This document shows positions 24,138 to 34,018 of a DNA stretch of 64,000 nucleotides, piece by piece. This DNA is from Turnera subulata (taxonomy: Eukaryota > Streptophyta > Magnoliopsida > Malpighiales > Passifloraceae), in NCBI GenBank assembly GCA_028386065.3, contig JAKUCV010007760.1:22935-86934 (forward strand), written 5' to 3'. The notes under the pieces were generated by a model. That model was not told the origin of the DNA. It did no database searches and was given only the letters and a program-made list of their open reading frames with translations. A program made the translations under genes and the position numbers. The first letter of the stretch is position 1. The number at the start of each line of letters is the position of its first letter.

Positions 24138-24281
24138 ATATCATGTATAGTGTTTTTTTTTTGATGATAACGATATGATTTATTGATGACAAAAAGTAGC
24201 AGTATGTACACATAAGTGAACAAACAAGGCTCAAAGCATTACAGAAAGGTGTAAAGTACAGGTCCTATGAGCTACAGAGAG

Positions 24282-27200
24282 TTATTCACTCTGTGATGGA
24301 GGAAGGAGTAGGCTGAAATTGCGACGAGGACCTTTGCAGCTTTTCAAAAATTCAGAGTTAGAGATGATAAGTGAAGTAGACCGAGGAATGTCCATTTTGA
24401 TCGCTTTGATCCATGAGGTAGCTCTTACAATCACCAGGTCAGTGATGCGCTCCACAGAAATTGCAGTTCCCTGAAAGGCTCTTAGATTTCTTTCAAGCCA
24501 TAAAGACCATAATGAAGCAAGACTTATGATAAACCACCAACTGCGACTGCAACTTGCAGGTGACAAGAAGACCCATTGGGGTAGAAAGTCCACCAAGCTG
24601 TGGGGAATGCACCAGGAAACCCCCCACCATGCGCAAATTCGAGACCAAACCTGCCAAGAGAAGGGGCATGATAATAAAAGGTGGTTTATAGACTCCAGAT
24701 TGCAGAGACAAAGGCTGCACATAGACTCGGCCAAGGACAGGATACCGCGTTCCCGCAGCAAGTCTTTTGTTGGAATTCCACGATTGACTGTGAGCCATGC
24801 CCAACATTCAACCTTGAACGGAGTGAGCGAGAACCACATGTATGGAGTAGACCTAGAAAAGCCCAACTGAGAATATATGAATGCTCTACCAGATTTGACT
24901 GTGTAAGAGCCACATTCACTGTGCTTCCATAAGATGCGATCCGACCCGGCAGACAACGCCTGTGCCCCGTCAACAATGAGTTGCATCTCGTTCATCAGGT
25001 TAGACTCCCATTCACGCAACCTTCTTCTCCAACTACTGGCCCACGCTTGTTGAAGTTGCGAGACCTGTATACCTTCTGAAACTGTACACAACTTGCAAGT
25101 AGAAAGCATGAAGAGACGAGGGAAAAGCTCTTTGAGAGACCCCTGACCTGTCCAGTTGTCCAGCCAAAATAGAGCTTTCGTTCCATCCCCTAATTTAAGG
25201 TGTAACCCAGAGGATAGAGGGATAGTGCTTTGTCCATCCGCCGAACCGGACAAACATATATCATGCCAGCAAGAAGAGCATTTTTGCAAACAAAAGTCTG
25301 GTAACAGCTCCGACGATTGCCTTTCGTACTTGCTTCTAATAATCTCCACCCACAATCTCGAGCTAGGATGAATAAAATTCCAGACCCGTTTAAAAAGAAG
25401 GCATTGGTTCATGACATTGACATCAATGATACCCATATAAACGGAAAATTCTCCACTCTGCTGTGAAGCATACTTGCGATGTCCGCCACCTTTTCCTGCC
25501 TCATACCAATACCCACGACGCTGCTTTTGTAGAAATTAATGCAAAGCCCTGATAAGACTTCAAAAATTCTCAAGCACCTTTTAAGATTTAGTAATGCTTC
25601 AGTTTTAGCGGAAGAGAACAAGATGGTGTCGTCCGCGTATTGGAGGACTGAAACTGGTATGTTATTAATCCGAACACCTTGGATTTCTTCAGCAGACTCG
25701 GCCTTGGATAGAATCAAAGACAACCCCTCAGCGGCTAACACGAACAAAAAAGGAGACAGAGAGTCTCCTTGTTTGAGACCTCGGCCCACAAAAAATTCAG
25801 TGGAAGGGGAACCATTGATTAAGATGGCCAATCTAGAGGAGGATAAACACTCTAATATCCAATCACACCACCTCTTCCTGAATCCCATGCCCTCCATTAC
25901 TTGCAACAAATAACCCAGTCCACCGAGTCGTATGCCTTCTTGAAGTCTAGTTTCCACACGATTGCCTCTTCTTTATTATTCCGAAGGCTATGCACGACTT
26001 CACTAGCAAGGAGTACGCTATCCATAATGCACCTTCCTTTTATAAAACCTGTTTGCTGAGGGCCGACTAGGGAAGGCAGAACTTTCTTCAGACGTGAGGC
26101 CAAGGCTTTGGATATAATTTTATACAACCCTGACACCAAGGTAATGGGCCTATATTCTTCAAAGGAAACTGCTTCACATTTCTTAGGGAGCAAAGTTATG
26201 AAGGCTGAGTTAACTCCTCTGGGCAGTTTAGTAGTTTCGTAAAAACTGACTACCATATCATAAATATCCTCTTTAACCAACTCCCAACATTTCTTATAGA
26301 AGGAGAAGTTGAACCCATCTGGACCGGGTGCTTTGGAGCTATCACATTCCCACACCGCTTGCTTGATCTCGTCCAAAGAAAAGGGACGTTCCAAATCACT
26401 TACCTCATCAACACTCAATTTGCGAAACTCCAATGCCCCTATTTTAGGGCGATTTGAGACCTGTTGGGAGTAGAAACTGGAGAAATAATTTTTGGCTGCA
26501 TCCTTGATCTCATCAGGCTCGCTAATAGTATGGCCGTTTACCTCTATACTGCTCATAGATTTCTTTCTGCCTCTATTTGCTGCTGAGAGATGAAAAAATC
26601 GGGTATTCTTATCCCCTAGTTTGCACCACTTGATCTGAGATTTTTGTCTCCATATGGACTCAAGTCGTTTAGACTGAGTAGATAACTCCACTTTTAGATC
26701 ATGAACCCTGCTTATTTCAACTTCGGATAATTCACGTTCGTCTGCTAATTTGTCAATTCTGTCAATCTCATTCTGGATGGACTCAATGTTAGCATTGACG
26801 TTGCCGAAAGTGTTTCTATTCCATTGCGATAGCATTTTCCTTAGTAAACTTAACTTCTTCAACAAATTAAACTTCCCAGGAAACTGATTGTTTGCCTCAT
26901 GCCACATCTTCGCAATGACCTCATCAAAGCCCTTGTACTCCCACCAAGCGTTGATGAAGCGAAAAGGTCTGAAACCTACGTCTTTACTGCCGTTGGACAA
27001 GATCAAAGGCACGTGATCAGATCCTCTCTTGCTGCCAGTCTGCAAGGATAAACACGGAAACCATAGCGGTCATTCTCCTTCCACAAAAGCTCTATCAATA
27101 TGGCTAGCAGCTCTTAGATTACCCCAAGTAAATCTCCTATCTGATGGGGTGATTTCCATAAGGCATAAGTTCTCTATAAAACTGAAAAAAGCGTCAGCCC

Positions 27201-27681
27201 CTCGTTGATAAATTCTGCCACTCTTCCTGTCATCAGGCTGCAAAGTCTCGTTGAAGTCACCGAGGACCAGCCAAGGAGCCTTGAAACTTTGCTTCAGGTC
27301 CATCAGCTCCCTAAACATTCGCATTCTCGCCTCCGCACAAGAGCTGCCATAGACTCCGCATATAGTTGCTTGACGATTCCCATGAACGAAAGAACCCTCA
27401 AGAATAATCCACTGATCAGTCATCGAGGATGTAGACACATTGAAATAATCCTCGTCCCATACTAAGAGAAGGCCTCCTGCCAAGCCCCGTGCATCTACGG
27501 AACGAAAGCCGATATTTCCAGCTCCCCACAATTTGTGGCAAAAATGGAGGTTGATACCTGCGCTTTTGGTTTCGGACAAGAAAAGAAATTTAGCTTTCTG
27601 ACGAATGACTAAGTCCCGGACTTGATTCTGTTTTGAGGAGGAACAGCAACCTCTTACGTTCCAAGCTACACAACTAAACAT
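24282..27681 (-). pseudogene. LINE ORF2: endonuclease, RT, zf-RVT (broken)
   Basis: The order is as in plant L1 ORF2. An EEP endonuclease runs 27681 to about 26990 (WNVRG, SETK, LGDFNE, HIDRAF, SDH). The reverse transcriptase runs to about 25440 (PGPDGFNFSFYKKCW, LLPKK, RPITLV, GFIKGR, LDFKKAYDSVDW, YADDTILF). A C-terminal zf-RVT region runs to 24282 (WLTVNRGIPTKDLL, CSLC, NHLLLSCPFS). Three lesions are visible. A TGA at 27070-27072 stands where a Trp would fit. A one-base frameshift lies near 25912-25917, just after the DSVDW motif. Sequence jumps from the end of the RT palm (FPF) to a late conserved block (GIIDVNVMNQCLLFK) near 25430-25438, so the YLGVPL/thumb part is missing (size by family comparison, perhaps 150-200 residues). 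The catalytic YADD is intact. Confidence 0.93.
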
Positions 27682-27725
27682 AAAAGATCAATAAACACAC
27701 TGATGAGAGCACAAGTCCAACGTTC

Positions 27726-29987
27726 TTAAGCTGACATTCGGGACTGCTCCCATTCGGCAGCCTCTTTCTCCACTAGAGCCTCGATCAGAGAATCAGTCTC
27801 CGATTCCACGTTTGTTGTATCCCAGCCGATCACCTCACCCAGGCGATTAGTCTCAGCAACTTCCATAGAAGAAATAGATACCGGGATGGCCGCACTAGAT
27901 TCACAATCAGGCAGGATTCTTTCATTCACCACTCTGAAGTCCGAGTCCGACACCACCTGCAAGCTCTCCGGTTCAGAGATAACGCTGCCTTTGGTCGATA
28001 TGAACTTCACCTTAGTTTTCTTTTTTGCTTCAATATTCTGAAGAATCACCGCGACTTGCTTTTCCACCGCTCTTTGAAAAATCTGTTCATTAATTTCAAT
28101 AGGAGAAACAGGCCAAGAGGTAGACCATGAGGATATAGAGGCAGCGGGATGAGGTACGTTTAGGGAGAAAGAGTTCTCGACTCTGAAAGGCGTGAAGGAG
28201 GATGGGCTGTGAATCAAAGGGCTACAGAAGGAAGGTGTATTTGGGTAAGGCACGATGGGTCTATTAGCTGGGCTTGTATAATTGGGCTCAAGAGACACCA
28301 GTGTAGACATGGGTTGATGTGGTGGGTACGATGAGAGTTGAGATTGTTTATGAGTTGGGGATGGGTGGGACATGTTATCTGATGCAATGCTTAATCTAAG
28401 ATGGGATCCACTTGCCCGTGCAGAAGGCACGAAGTCAGAGCGAGGGGCCTCCTCGGACCACTCAGAGGGTATCGACTTTGATACCTTTGAGGATGAAAGT
28501 AATACTTGTCTGCTTGGTTCAGGGGAATTATTCACATGTGCTATCAAAGGACGTAAATTAAAAGGATCTTCGGAAAGCGAACCTACCACAGCAGCTGATT
28601 GGCTAGGGGTTGGTGTTTGGGTGGGTGTTTGTTTAGATTGAGGGTCACGCGTGTCTGCAGCATGAGCCATGCCCCTGGACGGCAAGGTTACCGACGCGCC
28701 CCCGTGATCAGACTCGTCTTCAGGCAGAGATGCTCTCACGTCCCAGTCAAGAGGATCATATTGGGACTCCATAAGACTAATCTCGACTGGTTTCCCCCCG
28801 ATGCAAACGTTGATAGCACAATTGATGGCCTTCATGGATGGTGTAAGGATCAGAATTTCTGCAACGTCGAGTCTGACCCTTTCTTTGGTCGCGAGGCTCC
28901 AGTCTACTAACTCTCCAAACTTAGATGATATAAACTGAAAGAAATCCCAATTCCAGACGTGTGGTGGTACTCCACGGAAGAGTACCCAGCATAATCTGTT
29001 TGAAGCCCTGTCACCTTCTGACCATGGCCTGAAAGTACGAAACAAATGGGCTACTTCTTTTTGTTTGAGCTCGACAAACTCCCGCATCTCCTGAGGTGAC
29101 TGAAACTTGAGTAAGAAAGAGACTCCACCCATAGGGACCAGTTCAAAAAGGCTATTCTCTGCCTTTGAAAACTCCTTCCTAATCACAGTCAAATGCTTTG
29201 GGGCCCAAAGAACTCCGTATACGCAATTATGAAGCCATAATAGAGATTCATCCTTCGGAATATAAGCATGAATGGGATAGGCTGGAATTGACGCGTCAAC
29301 ATGGTGATCAGACCGTTGTTGGTTTCTATTAACCGTCTGAGCATAAGATTGATCTCCTTTTTTGAACGCGGCATAGAATGGCTTATTTGCTTCAACTCTC
29401 CTGCGAGAATTAGTAGCCTGGCCGACCTCCTTCCTTCCTTTGGCAATGGAGGCAACGAGAGTTGCACCATCCACTTGAATACCATTAATTCTCTGAACTA
29501 GCCCCGGAACATCGGTGTTGCTTTTGAACCTAATGAAAGCGAACCTGCGGCCGGAACGGTTCATTTTCTGAGGGATGAAAACATCCATGACCTCGCCAAA
29601 CCTGGCCATAACCAGATGCACGTCGGTGGGTAGCCAACGGATGGGGAGATTCTCTACGTAAACGCTAACCACCTGATTGTTTTCAATGGCATTTTGGACA
29701 GTTTTGCGACCCCATTTAGAAAAATAAGTCGGTTTATTCTCGGGGGAAGGTGCAGGTTTATGTGGCTGTGAAACCACGCTGTTGAAAGGTGCTGGGTTAG
29801 TGTTTGTGTGCGAGGTGAGTGGGTGCTGTGTTTGAGTAGGTTTGTAATGTTGGGGCTGGGTATGGATGTTTAGATTCTGGCGATAATGTGTGAAGTTTGA
29901 GTTTCTGGTGAGAAAACCGGGGGACATGGGTTGCAGGACCGGGCCAAAAGGGCGAGGTTGGGGTTGGGGTGCAGTAGAGACCTGCAT
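27726..29987 (-). CDS. LINE ORF1: RRM-containing RNA-binding protein
   Basis: An intact 753-codon frame. A Met at 30038 would lie in the flanking target sequence, so 29987 is the better start. After a Gln/Pro/Asn-rich N-terminus comes an RRM at about residues 105-180 (RNP2-like VYVENL, RNP1-like RRFAFIRF). A DUF4283-like region follows (LWLHNCVYGVLW through CWVLFRGVPPHVWNWDFF and FGELVDWS), then a long Ser/Pro-rich tail. Such ORF1 proteins bind the LINE RNA to form the retrotransposition particle. I see no CCHC zinc knuckle. ORF1 is open over its whole length while ORF2 carries three lesions, which is notable for an element of this age. Confidence 0.85.
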   Translation of the reverse strand: MQVSTAPQPQPRPFGPVLQPMSPGFLTRNSNFTHYRQNLNIHTQPQHYKPTQTQHPLTSHTNTNPAPFNSVVSQPHKPAPSPENKPTYFSKWGRKTVQNAIENNQVVSVYVENLPIRWLPTDVHLVMARFGEVMDVFIPQKMNRSGRRFAFIRFKSNTDVPGLVQRINGIQVDGATLVASIAKGRKEVGQATNSRRRVEANKPFYAAFKKGDQSYAQTVNRNQQRSDHHVDASIPAYPIHAYIPKDESLLWLHNCVYGVLWAPKHLTVIRKEFSKAENSLFELVPMGGVSFLLKFQSPQEMREFVELKQKEVAHLFRTFRPWSEGDRASNRLCWVLFRGVPPHVWNWDFFQFISSKFGELVDWSLATKERVRLDVAEILILTPSMKAINCAINVCIGGKPVEISLMESQYDPLDWDVRASLPEDESDHGGASVTLPSRGMAHAADTRDPQSKQTPTQTPTPSQSAAVVGSLSEDPFNLRPLIAHVNNSPEPSRQVLLSSSKVSKSIPSEWSEEAPRSDFVPSARASGSHLRLSIASDNMSHPSPTHKQSQLSSYPPHQPMSTLVSLEPNYTSPANRPIVPYPNTPSFCSPLIHSPSSFTPFRVENSFSLNVPHPAASISSWSTSWPVSPIEINEQIFQRAVEKQVAVILQNIEAKKKTKVKFISTKGSVISEPESLQVVSDSDFRVVNERILPDCESSAAIPVSISSMEVAETNRLGEVIGWDTTNVESETDSLIEALVEKEAAEWEQSRMSA

Positions 29988-30032
29988 CTTAGGCTCAGAT
30001 AGCCGGAGTCTACTTATATCATGTATAGTGTT

Positions 30033-30594
30033 ATGCAAAGATTTTGTATTAAAATTTAAAACTACTAATTATTTGACATAAGTAATAGTTCTTTTTTTAA
30101 TTAACATTAAAAAGTATTAATAATGCTATAATGATCATTAATGATACCGTTTACCATACACAATAATTTTAATGTATCCAGCCCACATAGAAGACTATAT
30201 TGGACTACATCATTTATGTAGAGGCTTGACTAACTAATCCAGTTTTATGTATAGGTAAGGTAGCTAAGACATGATAATTTCACTGTTCTTTTGTACAAAA
30301 ATCCTAATGTGTATACATTTTGCTTTCTAAACATAGTCAAATCATCTAGTAATGGACCTTGTGGCTGCGGTTGAGCAGTCACAAAGCAATCATATTCTCC
30401 TTTTTTTTTTTTTTATCATAATCGTATTCTCATTTGATAATTCACATTTGGTAAAAACACTTTAATCTAATGATATCTTATAGCCATGGGGGACGGAGGG
30501 AGGGAGCCCCCCATCTAACAACAAATGTCTCCCTAGTCCCTCGTGTGTGCAAAACTTAATCTAATGATGTAAGTACGTGTGTTTGTATGATTTT
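30033..30594. other. PCS1 3' flank with a micro-insertion
   Basis: AT-rich spacer between the LINE and the stop codon of the protease gene. It contains the PCS1 3' untranslated region and the duplication scar at 30388-30431. Nothing else is recognised. Confidence 0.55.
30388..30431 (-). repeat. 12-bp duplication around a 20-nt T-run insert
   Basis: AATCATATTCTC (30388-30399) recurs as AATCGTATTCTC (30420-30431), 11 of 12 identical. The insert, read on the minus strand, is atgat followed by a run of A. It resembles a minus-strand tail-only retroposition. Confidence 0.6.
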
Positions 30595-31914
30595 TTACAC
30601 GTGCAAGCCCAGCCGTTGACTTGCGAGATCACATCTTACCTCAGCAAAACCAATCCTAGATTTCGCAAGATCAAACTCCACCCACACATTTTGCTGGTGA
30701 TGGTGACCAATCACATACGAGGCTATGCCCAGCAAGTCAGAGTTCCCAAAAGTGAAGCACCACACCGAATCCTTCCCCCTCACCTCACCCGGGACCCGAA
30801 CCAACAACCTCTCCCCCGATACCCTCATCTCGGCTCCCTGAAACATCAGCCTCACCACCGGTAAGTTATCGGGCAAACCCTTGTGGGTTGATGATGACTC
30901 CTCCACCAAGTAACACAAATCCATTGCCCCTTGGAAAACAAACTCGGGTTCGTTTAGCACTCTTAATACTCCTTTTGTTTGTGCCATGTACTCGTTCTTC
31001 AGGGCGGTGTAAACCGGGCCAAGCAAGAACGTGAACTGGGTGCCCGAGTCAACCATTGTTTGGCCCGCCCCGGTGTGGTCCGGTACAAGAATCGATTTGG
31101 GTAGGGAAAGAGCCCTGTCGTTCACCTTAATGCCTTCCAGTTGAACCGTGTAAGCGGCCCTGTCGAAGGAGGGCAATGGGGTTGATATTTGGACCAGAGG
31201 GGTGTAGTTGAGGGGTGCAAGCCAGGGGATATTGGAGTCGCCGAGGAGCAGGATACCGGAGGAGTCAAGAGCCGATATGCAGTAAGAGAATTTGGGTAGC
31301 TCCATTTGGTTGACGAACGACAAGGCGCCCCGGTTCAACCCCATTATCCCGGTGGTCTTGGTGTCTTCTTCGTTTGTGGAGGTGAAACCCGAGTCCATGC
31401 ATCCGAAGACGGTCTGCGGCCGGGTCACGGAGCCCACCACCCGGAAAGTGTCGGAGGCCAGGTTGCCTTCGATGGAGCTGGCGTCCGCGTAGGAGAGTAG
31501 GACGTGGCAGAGCTTGGCCGGGTCGCAGCTGACCGGTATAGGGAGTTCTCGGGTTTTGGTCCTGCAGGTATCGGAATCGCATGGGATTTTGGTGTAGGTC
31601 GTGGAGGCCAGAGGGTTGAAGAAGGTTTTGAGGTTTGGCATCTTCTTGCAATGAAGCCAAGCGAGTTCGCTGCCTGTGTCAAGGACCATGGTAATATTCT
31701 GTGGGGGAGAGCCCACCGTGAGAGACACAGTGAGGGTGACATTGTGGTGAAACAAGAGCTTGTTTGTTCCAGTGCTAAATTTGGCTGGGGTTGGGTGTTT
31801 CTGGGTTTTGAGACTTAGGGCTATGGGTTCTGCTGGTTCTGAAGAACAGGTCTGGGATTGGAAGAAAATGAAGAAAACAAAGATTTGAAGGAGGAAACAA
31901 CGAGGACATGCCAT
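30595..31914 (-). CDS. PCS1: PCS1-type pepsin-like aspartic protease
   Basis: An intronless frame of 439 residues. It has an N-terminal hydrophobic signal peptide (about 8-24) and a pepsin (A1) fold with two catalytic motifs, DTGS at 79-82 and DSGT at 289-292. The Cys-rich nepenthesin-type insert lies around 108-172 (CDSDTC, SCDPAKLC, FGCMDSG). The C-terminal half contains DHTGAGQTMVDSGTQFTFLL, GAMDLCY, FGNSDLLG and VIGHHHQQNVWVEFDL, ending QRLGLHV. These blocks match Arabidopsis PCS1 (PROMOTION OF CELL SURVIVAL 1), an endoplasmic-reticulum aspartic protease needed to prevent premature cell death in gametophytes and embryos. The ATG at 31914 is the first in frame, 113 bp after a TATA-like motif. 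A paralogue with a different role is possible. Confidence 0.92.
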   Translation of the reverse strand: MACPRCFLLQIFVFFIFFQSQTCSSEPAEPIALSLKTQKHPTPAKFSTGTNKLLFHHNVTLTVSLTVGSPPQNITMVLDTGSELAWLHCKKMPNLKTFFNPLASTTYTKIPCDSDTCRTKTRELPIPVSCDPAKLCHVLLSYADASSIEGNLASDTFRVVGSVTRPQTVFGCMDSGFTSTNEEDTKTTGIMGLNRGALSFVNQMELPKFSYCISALDSSGILLLGDSNIPWLAPLNYTPLVQISTPLPSFDRAAYTVQLEGIKVNDRALSLPKSILVPDHTGAGQTMVDSGTQFTFLLGPVYTALKNEYMAQTKGVLRVLNEPEFVFQGAMDLCYLVEESSSTHKGLPDNLPVVRLMFQGAEMRVSGERLLVRVPGEVRGKDSVWCFTFGNSDLLGIASYVIGHHHQQNVWVEFDLAKSRIGFAEVRCDLASQRLGLHV

Positions 31915-32026
31915 AATAATAATGACGATGAAGCTAGCTAGCCAGCTAGCTTTTGGCGTATTGTGTTGTGTGAGTGGTGAAGTTGGTCTTCTTCAGCTAG
32001 TGGTGTGTGGTTATTTGTTAGTTCAC

Positions 32027-32036
32027 TAAATATATA
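32027..32036 (-). promoter_or_regulatory. TATA box of PCS1-type gene
   Basis: Read on the minus strand the motif is TATATATTTA, 113 bp upstream of the start codon at 31914. Confidence 0.5.
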
Positions 32037-33376
32037 CCCAAGTGAAACGAAAAGGAAAGAAAGGAGGATCAGAACAAATTGGTACGTCTTTTGCGTGGGG
32101 TTTGTGACTCTGCTTGCATCTGGGGGAAGATGTTGGTCTGAGTTTTAGATTCGCTTAGTAGGTGTCAGGTGAGTTTCCTTACCTATTTTTTAGCTTTGAT
32201 TTGTGATATACAATGCTTTTATTTATGCAACAAAAGATAAATATAACAAAAATAGCCAATTCATCTAGTAAAACTATATAAAAGATGATTAATCTTGCTG
32301 TGGAGGGGGAGAGGATATCTGTTGTGTTGTGCCTTGTTTGCTAGGCTGTGGGGACACGTCGGTACTTAAAAGGTTGATAAGTGACAAATATAATTTAAGT
32401 GCATGGGATGTCATGGACATTATTTGGTTAGGAGAGTGGTGGTTTTCTACTATTGTTACATGAAAATGACAATATAAATCCTGCCCTCATTTTTTTCCAA
32501 AGCGTATATTTGTTATTTTCACACTGGAAAGCACAATCAGCACACCCTCATCATGAGATTTACTAGTTAAATACTGGAAGTTCTAACTTTTCTAACTATG
32601 GAGAGTGTTTTCTTTTACTCTTTTAGATGCGAGTGCGAATCAAATTCAAATTCGAGTTGAACATGTAGTGAGTTTGGTGGAAAACTTGTCGATGCCACAT
32701 GAATAGAGCTGTTCAATTGACAGTAAACGAAATCGAATAAAATATCAGCGGAGTCCTATATATGATTTATTGGTACTATATCTTAATTACTTCTTCCATT
32801 CGCATCGCATTCTTAAGTTACTGACAGATCTTTTTGGTGATAAATAACTAGTAGTTGATACGTACAAATTGCTTATAATTAATTAGACGGACAAATTTTA
32901 GATTGTTCTTTAGGTTACGTATACTTTAAAATTAGTCAAATGATAGCTCATTATTCCACTAGAAGATGCCAATATTTTTCTAAAAAACGAATATATATCC
33001 CTTGTTTATCAATGTCCAAATCACGACAAATATGGTGACAAGTAACTACATTCGAAACCCTTTTAATTTCCTAGTGTTAATTGAAAAAATGTGTACACCA
33101 AACATAATTCATAGTGTTTCGTGTCAATGGCGACATGTACTATACGGTGGTTCCACGTTGTGCTTGGTGAACGAGGAACTGGGAACCGGAATTTACCTCA
33201 TGGACAAGAAACGACATCATGGCACTATTATATAGTCAACTGGGTGAAATTTTCTTCATAGGAACGCGTAATTATGTAAGTGCATCTGTGATGTGTTTTA
33301 GGAAAATATATTTCGACATTAGGAGATTTTTAGCAACAATTTAATGACATGGCATGCATGCTTTAATCGAGTGTAG
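32037..33376. other. Intergenic region, nothing recognised
   Basis: AT-rich upstream flank of PCS1. I see no gene, RNA or repeat with clear ends in it. Confidence 0.5.
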
Positions 33377-33390
33377 TTATATAGTTGATT

Positions 33391-34003
33391 TTTTTTTTTT
33401 GATAAAAAGAAGCCATCTTCATTAATTTGAACAGATCCATAGATCTGAGTTATACATATCAAGATCTAGAAAGTAAAAGTATAAGAAAAACTTACAACAA
33501 GAATCTCTCCTAATCTATTACACAAAGTCAATAAACAACAAATTTTTATCCTTAAAAAAAGGATTAATAATAGCACAACTCTTCCAAATGGAGCATCATT
33601 GCAGATCTAGCCCGTGCTGTAGAGACCACACTTCAAAGTGGAAAGTTTGTTGTTCTTGAGCTTCCATAAGAGATAGGAGAAAATCTTCTTGAAAAGATAT
33701 TTCAACATGGCTTTTGACTTCCTTTGGCTTCTCCACAAAAAAAACATGAACTTCACCAGGATATGTGAGAACAACCTCCATTGAAGGAGAAAGAAACCCA
33801 CAAAAAGAGAAAAGAAACCCACAAAAGGGGTAAAAAATCCACCACAGTGGATAATCTAAAAAGAAAACAAAGAAAAAAAACTAGAAATAAAAGGAAAGGA
33901 GGCTGTCCGAAGACAGCCTCTTTAGGGTTTCTTCTATTAAGTTTTAGAGAGGAAAGAGAGAAAAGTGAGGGAAGAGAGATTTTGGAAGAGAGAGGGCCAG
34001 CCA
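33391..34003 (-). mobile_element. 613-bp poly(A) retroposon with hairpin leader
   Basis: A minus-strand unit is flanked by TTATATAGTTGATTT-like (33377-33391) and TTATATAGTTAATTT (34004-34018) duplications, 14 of 15 identical. It starts TGGCTGGCCCTCTCTC, has a pyrimidine-rich leader, a UUCG-loop hairpin (33899-33920), a second short hairpin (atccac/gtggat near 33840), and a tandem gtgggtttctttt repeat (about 33790-33830). It ends tttttatc-A(10). The open frame from 34004 (84 codons) borrows its first base from the target duplication and is not convincing. No LINE or tRNA-derived motif is visible. It could be a processed pseudogene of an unknown RNA or a non-autonomous retroposon. Confidence 0.7.
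33899..33920 (-). other. UUCG-tetraloop hairpin in retroposon leader
   Basis: A perfect 9-bp stem (gaggctgtc/gacagcctc) encloses four bases. Read as minus-strand RNA the loop is C(UUCG)G, the classic extra-stable tetraloop. It lies about 85-105 nt from the retroposon's 5' end. Confidence 0.85.
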
Positions 34004-34018
34004 TTATATAGTTAATTT

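Larger units (their letters stand above)
24153..30015 (-). mobile_element. L1-type LINE, nearly complete, defective
   Basis: A 5.9-kb non-LTR retrotransposon on the minus strand. The target duplication ATATCATGTATAGTG(TT) lies at 24138-24154 and 30016-30032 (the last two bases merge with the tail). The A-tail is the complement of the T-run at 24153-24162, preceded by ATC. ORF1 (29987-27726) and ORF2 (27681-24282) are in the usual order, 44 nt apart, followed by a 3' UTR of about 120 bp. The 5' end lies only about 29 bp before the first plausible ORF1 Met, so the 5' UTR is probably truncated. ORF2 has a stop, a frameshift and an internal deletion, so the copy cannot move by itself. Confidence 0.93.

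Noticed and set aside
24493..29501. Many frames opposite or out of register with the LINE
   Set aside because: Shadow frames of ORF1 and ORF2.
29988..30038. Upstream ATG for LINE ORF1
   Set aside because: It lies in or beyond the target duplication, outside the element.
31265..31818. Frames overlapping the aspartic protease gene
   Set aside because: Shadow frames of the PCS1-type coding region.
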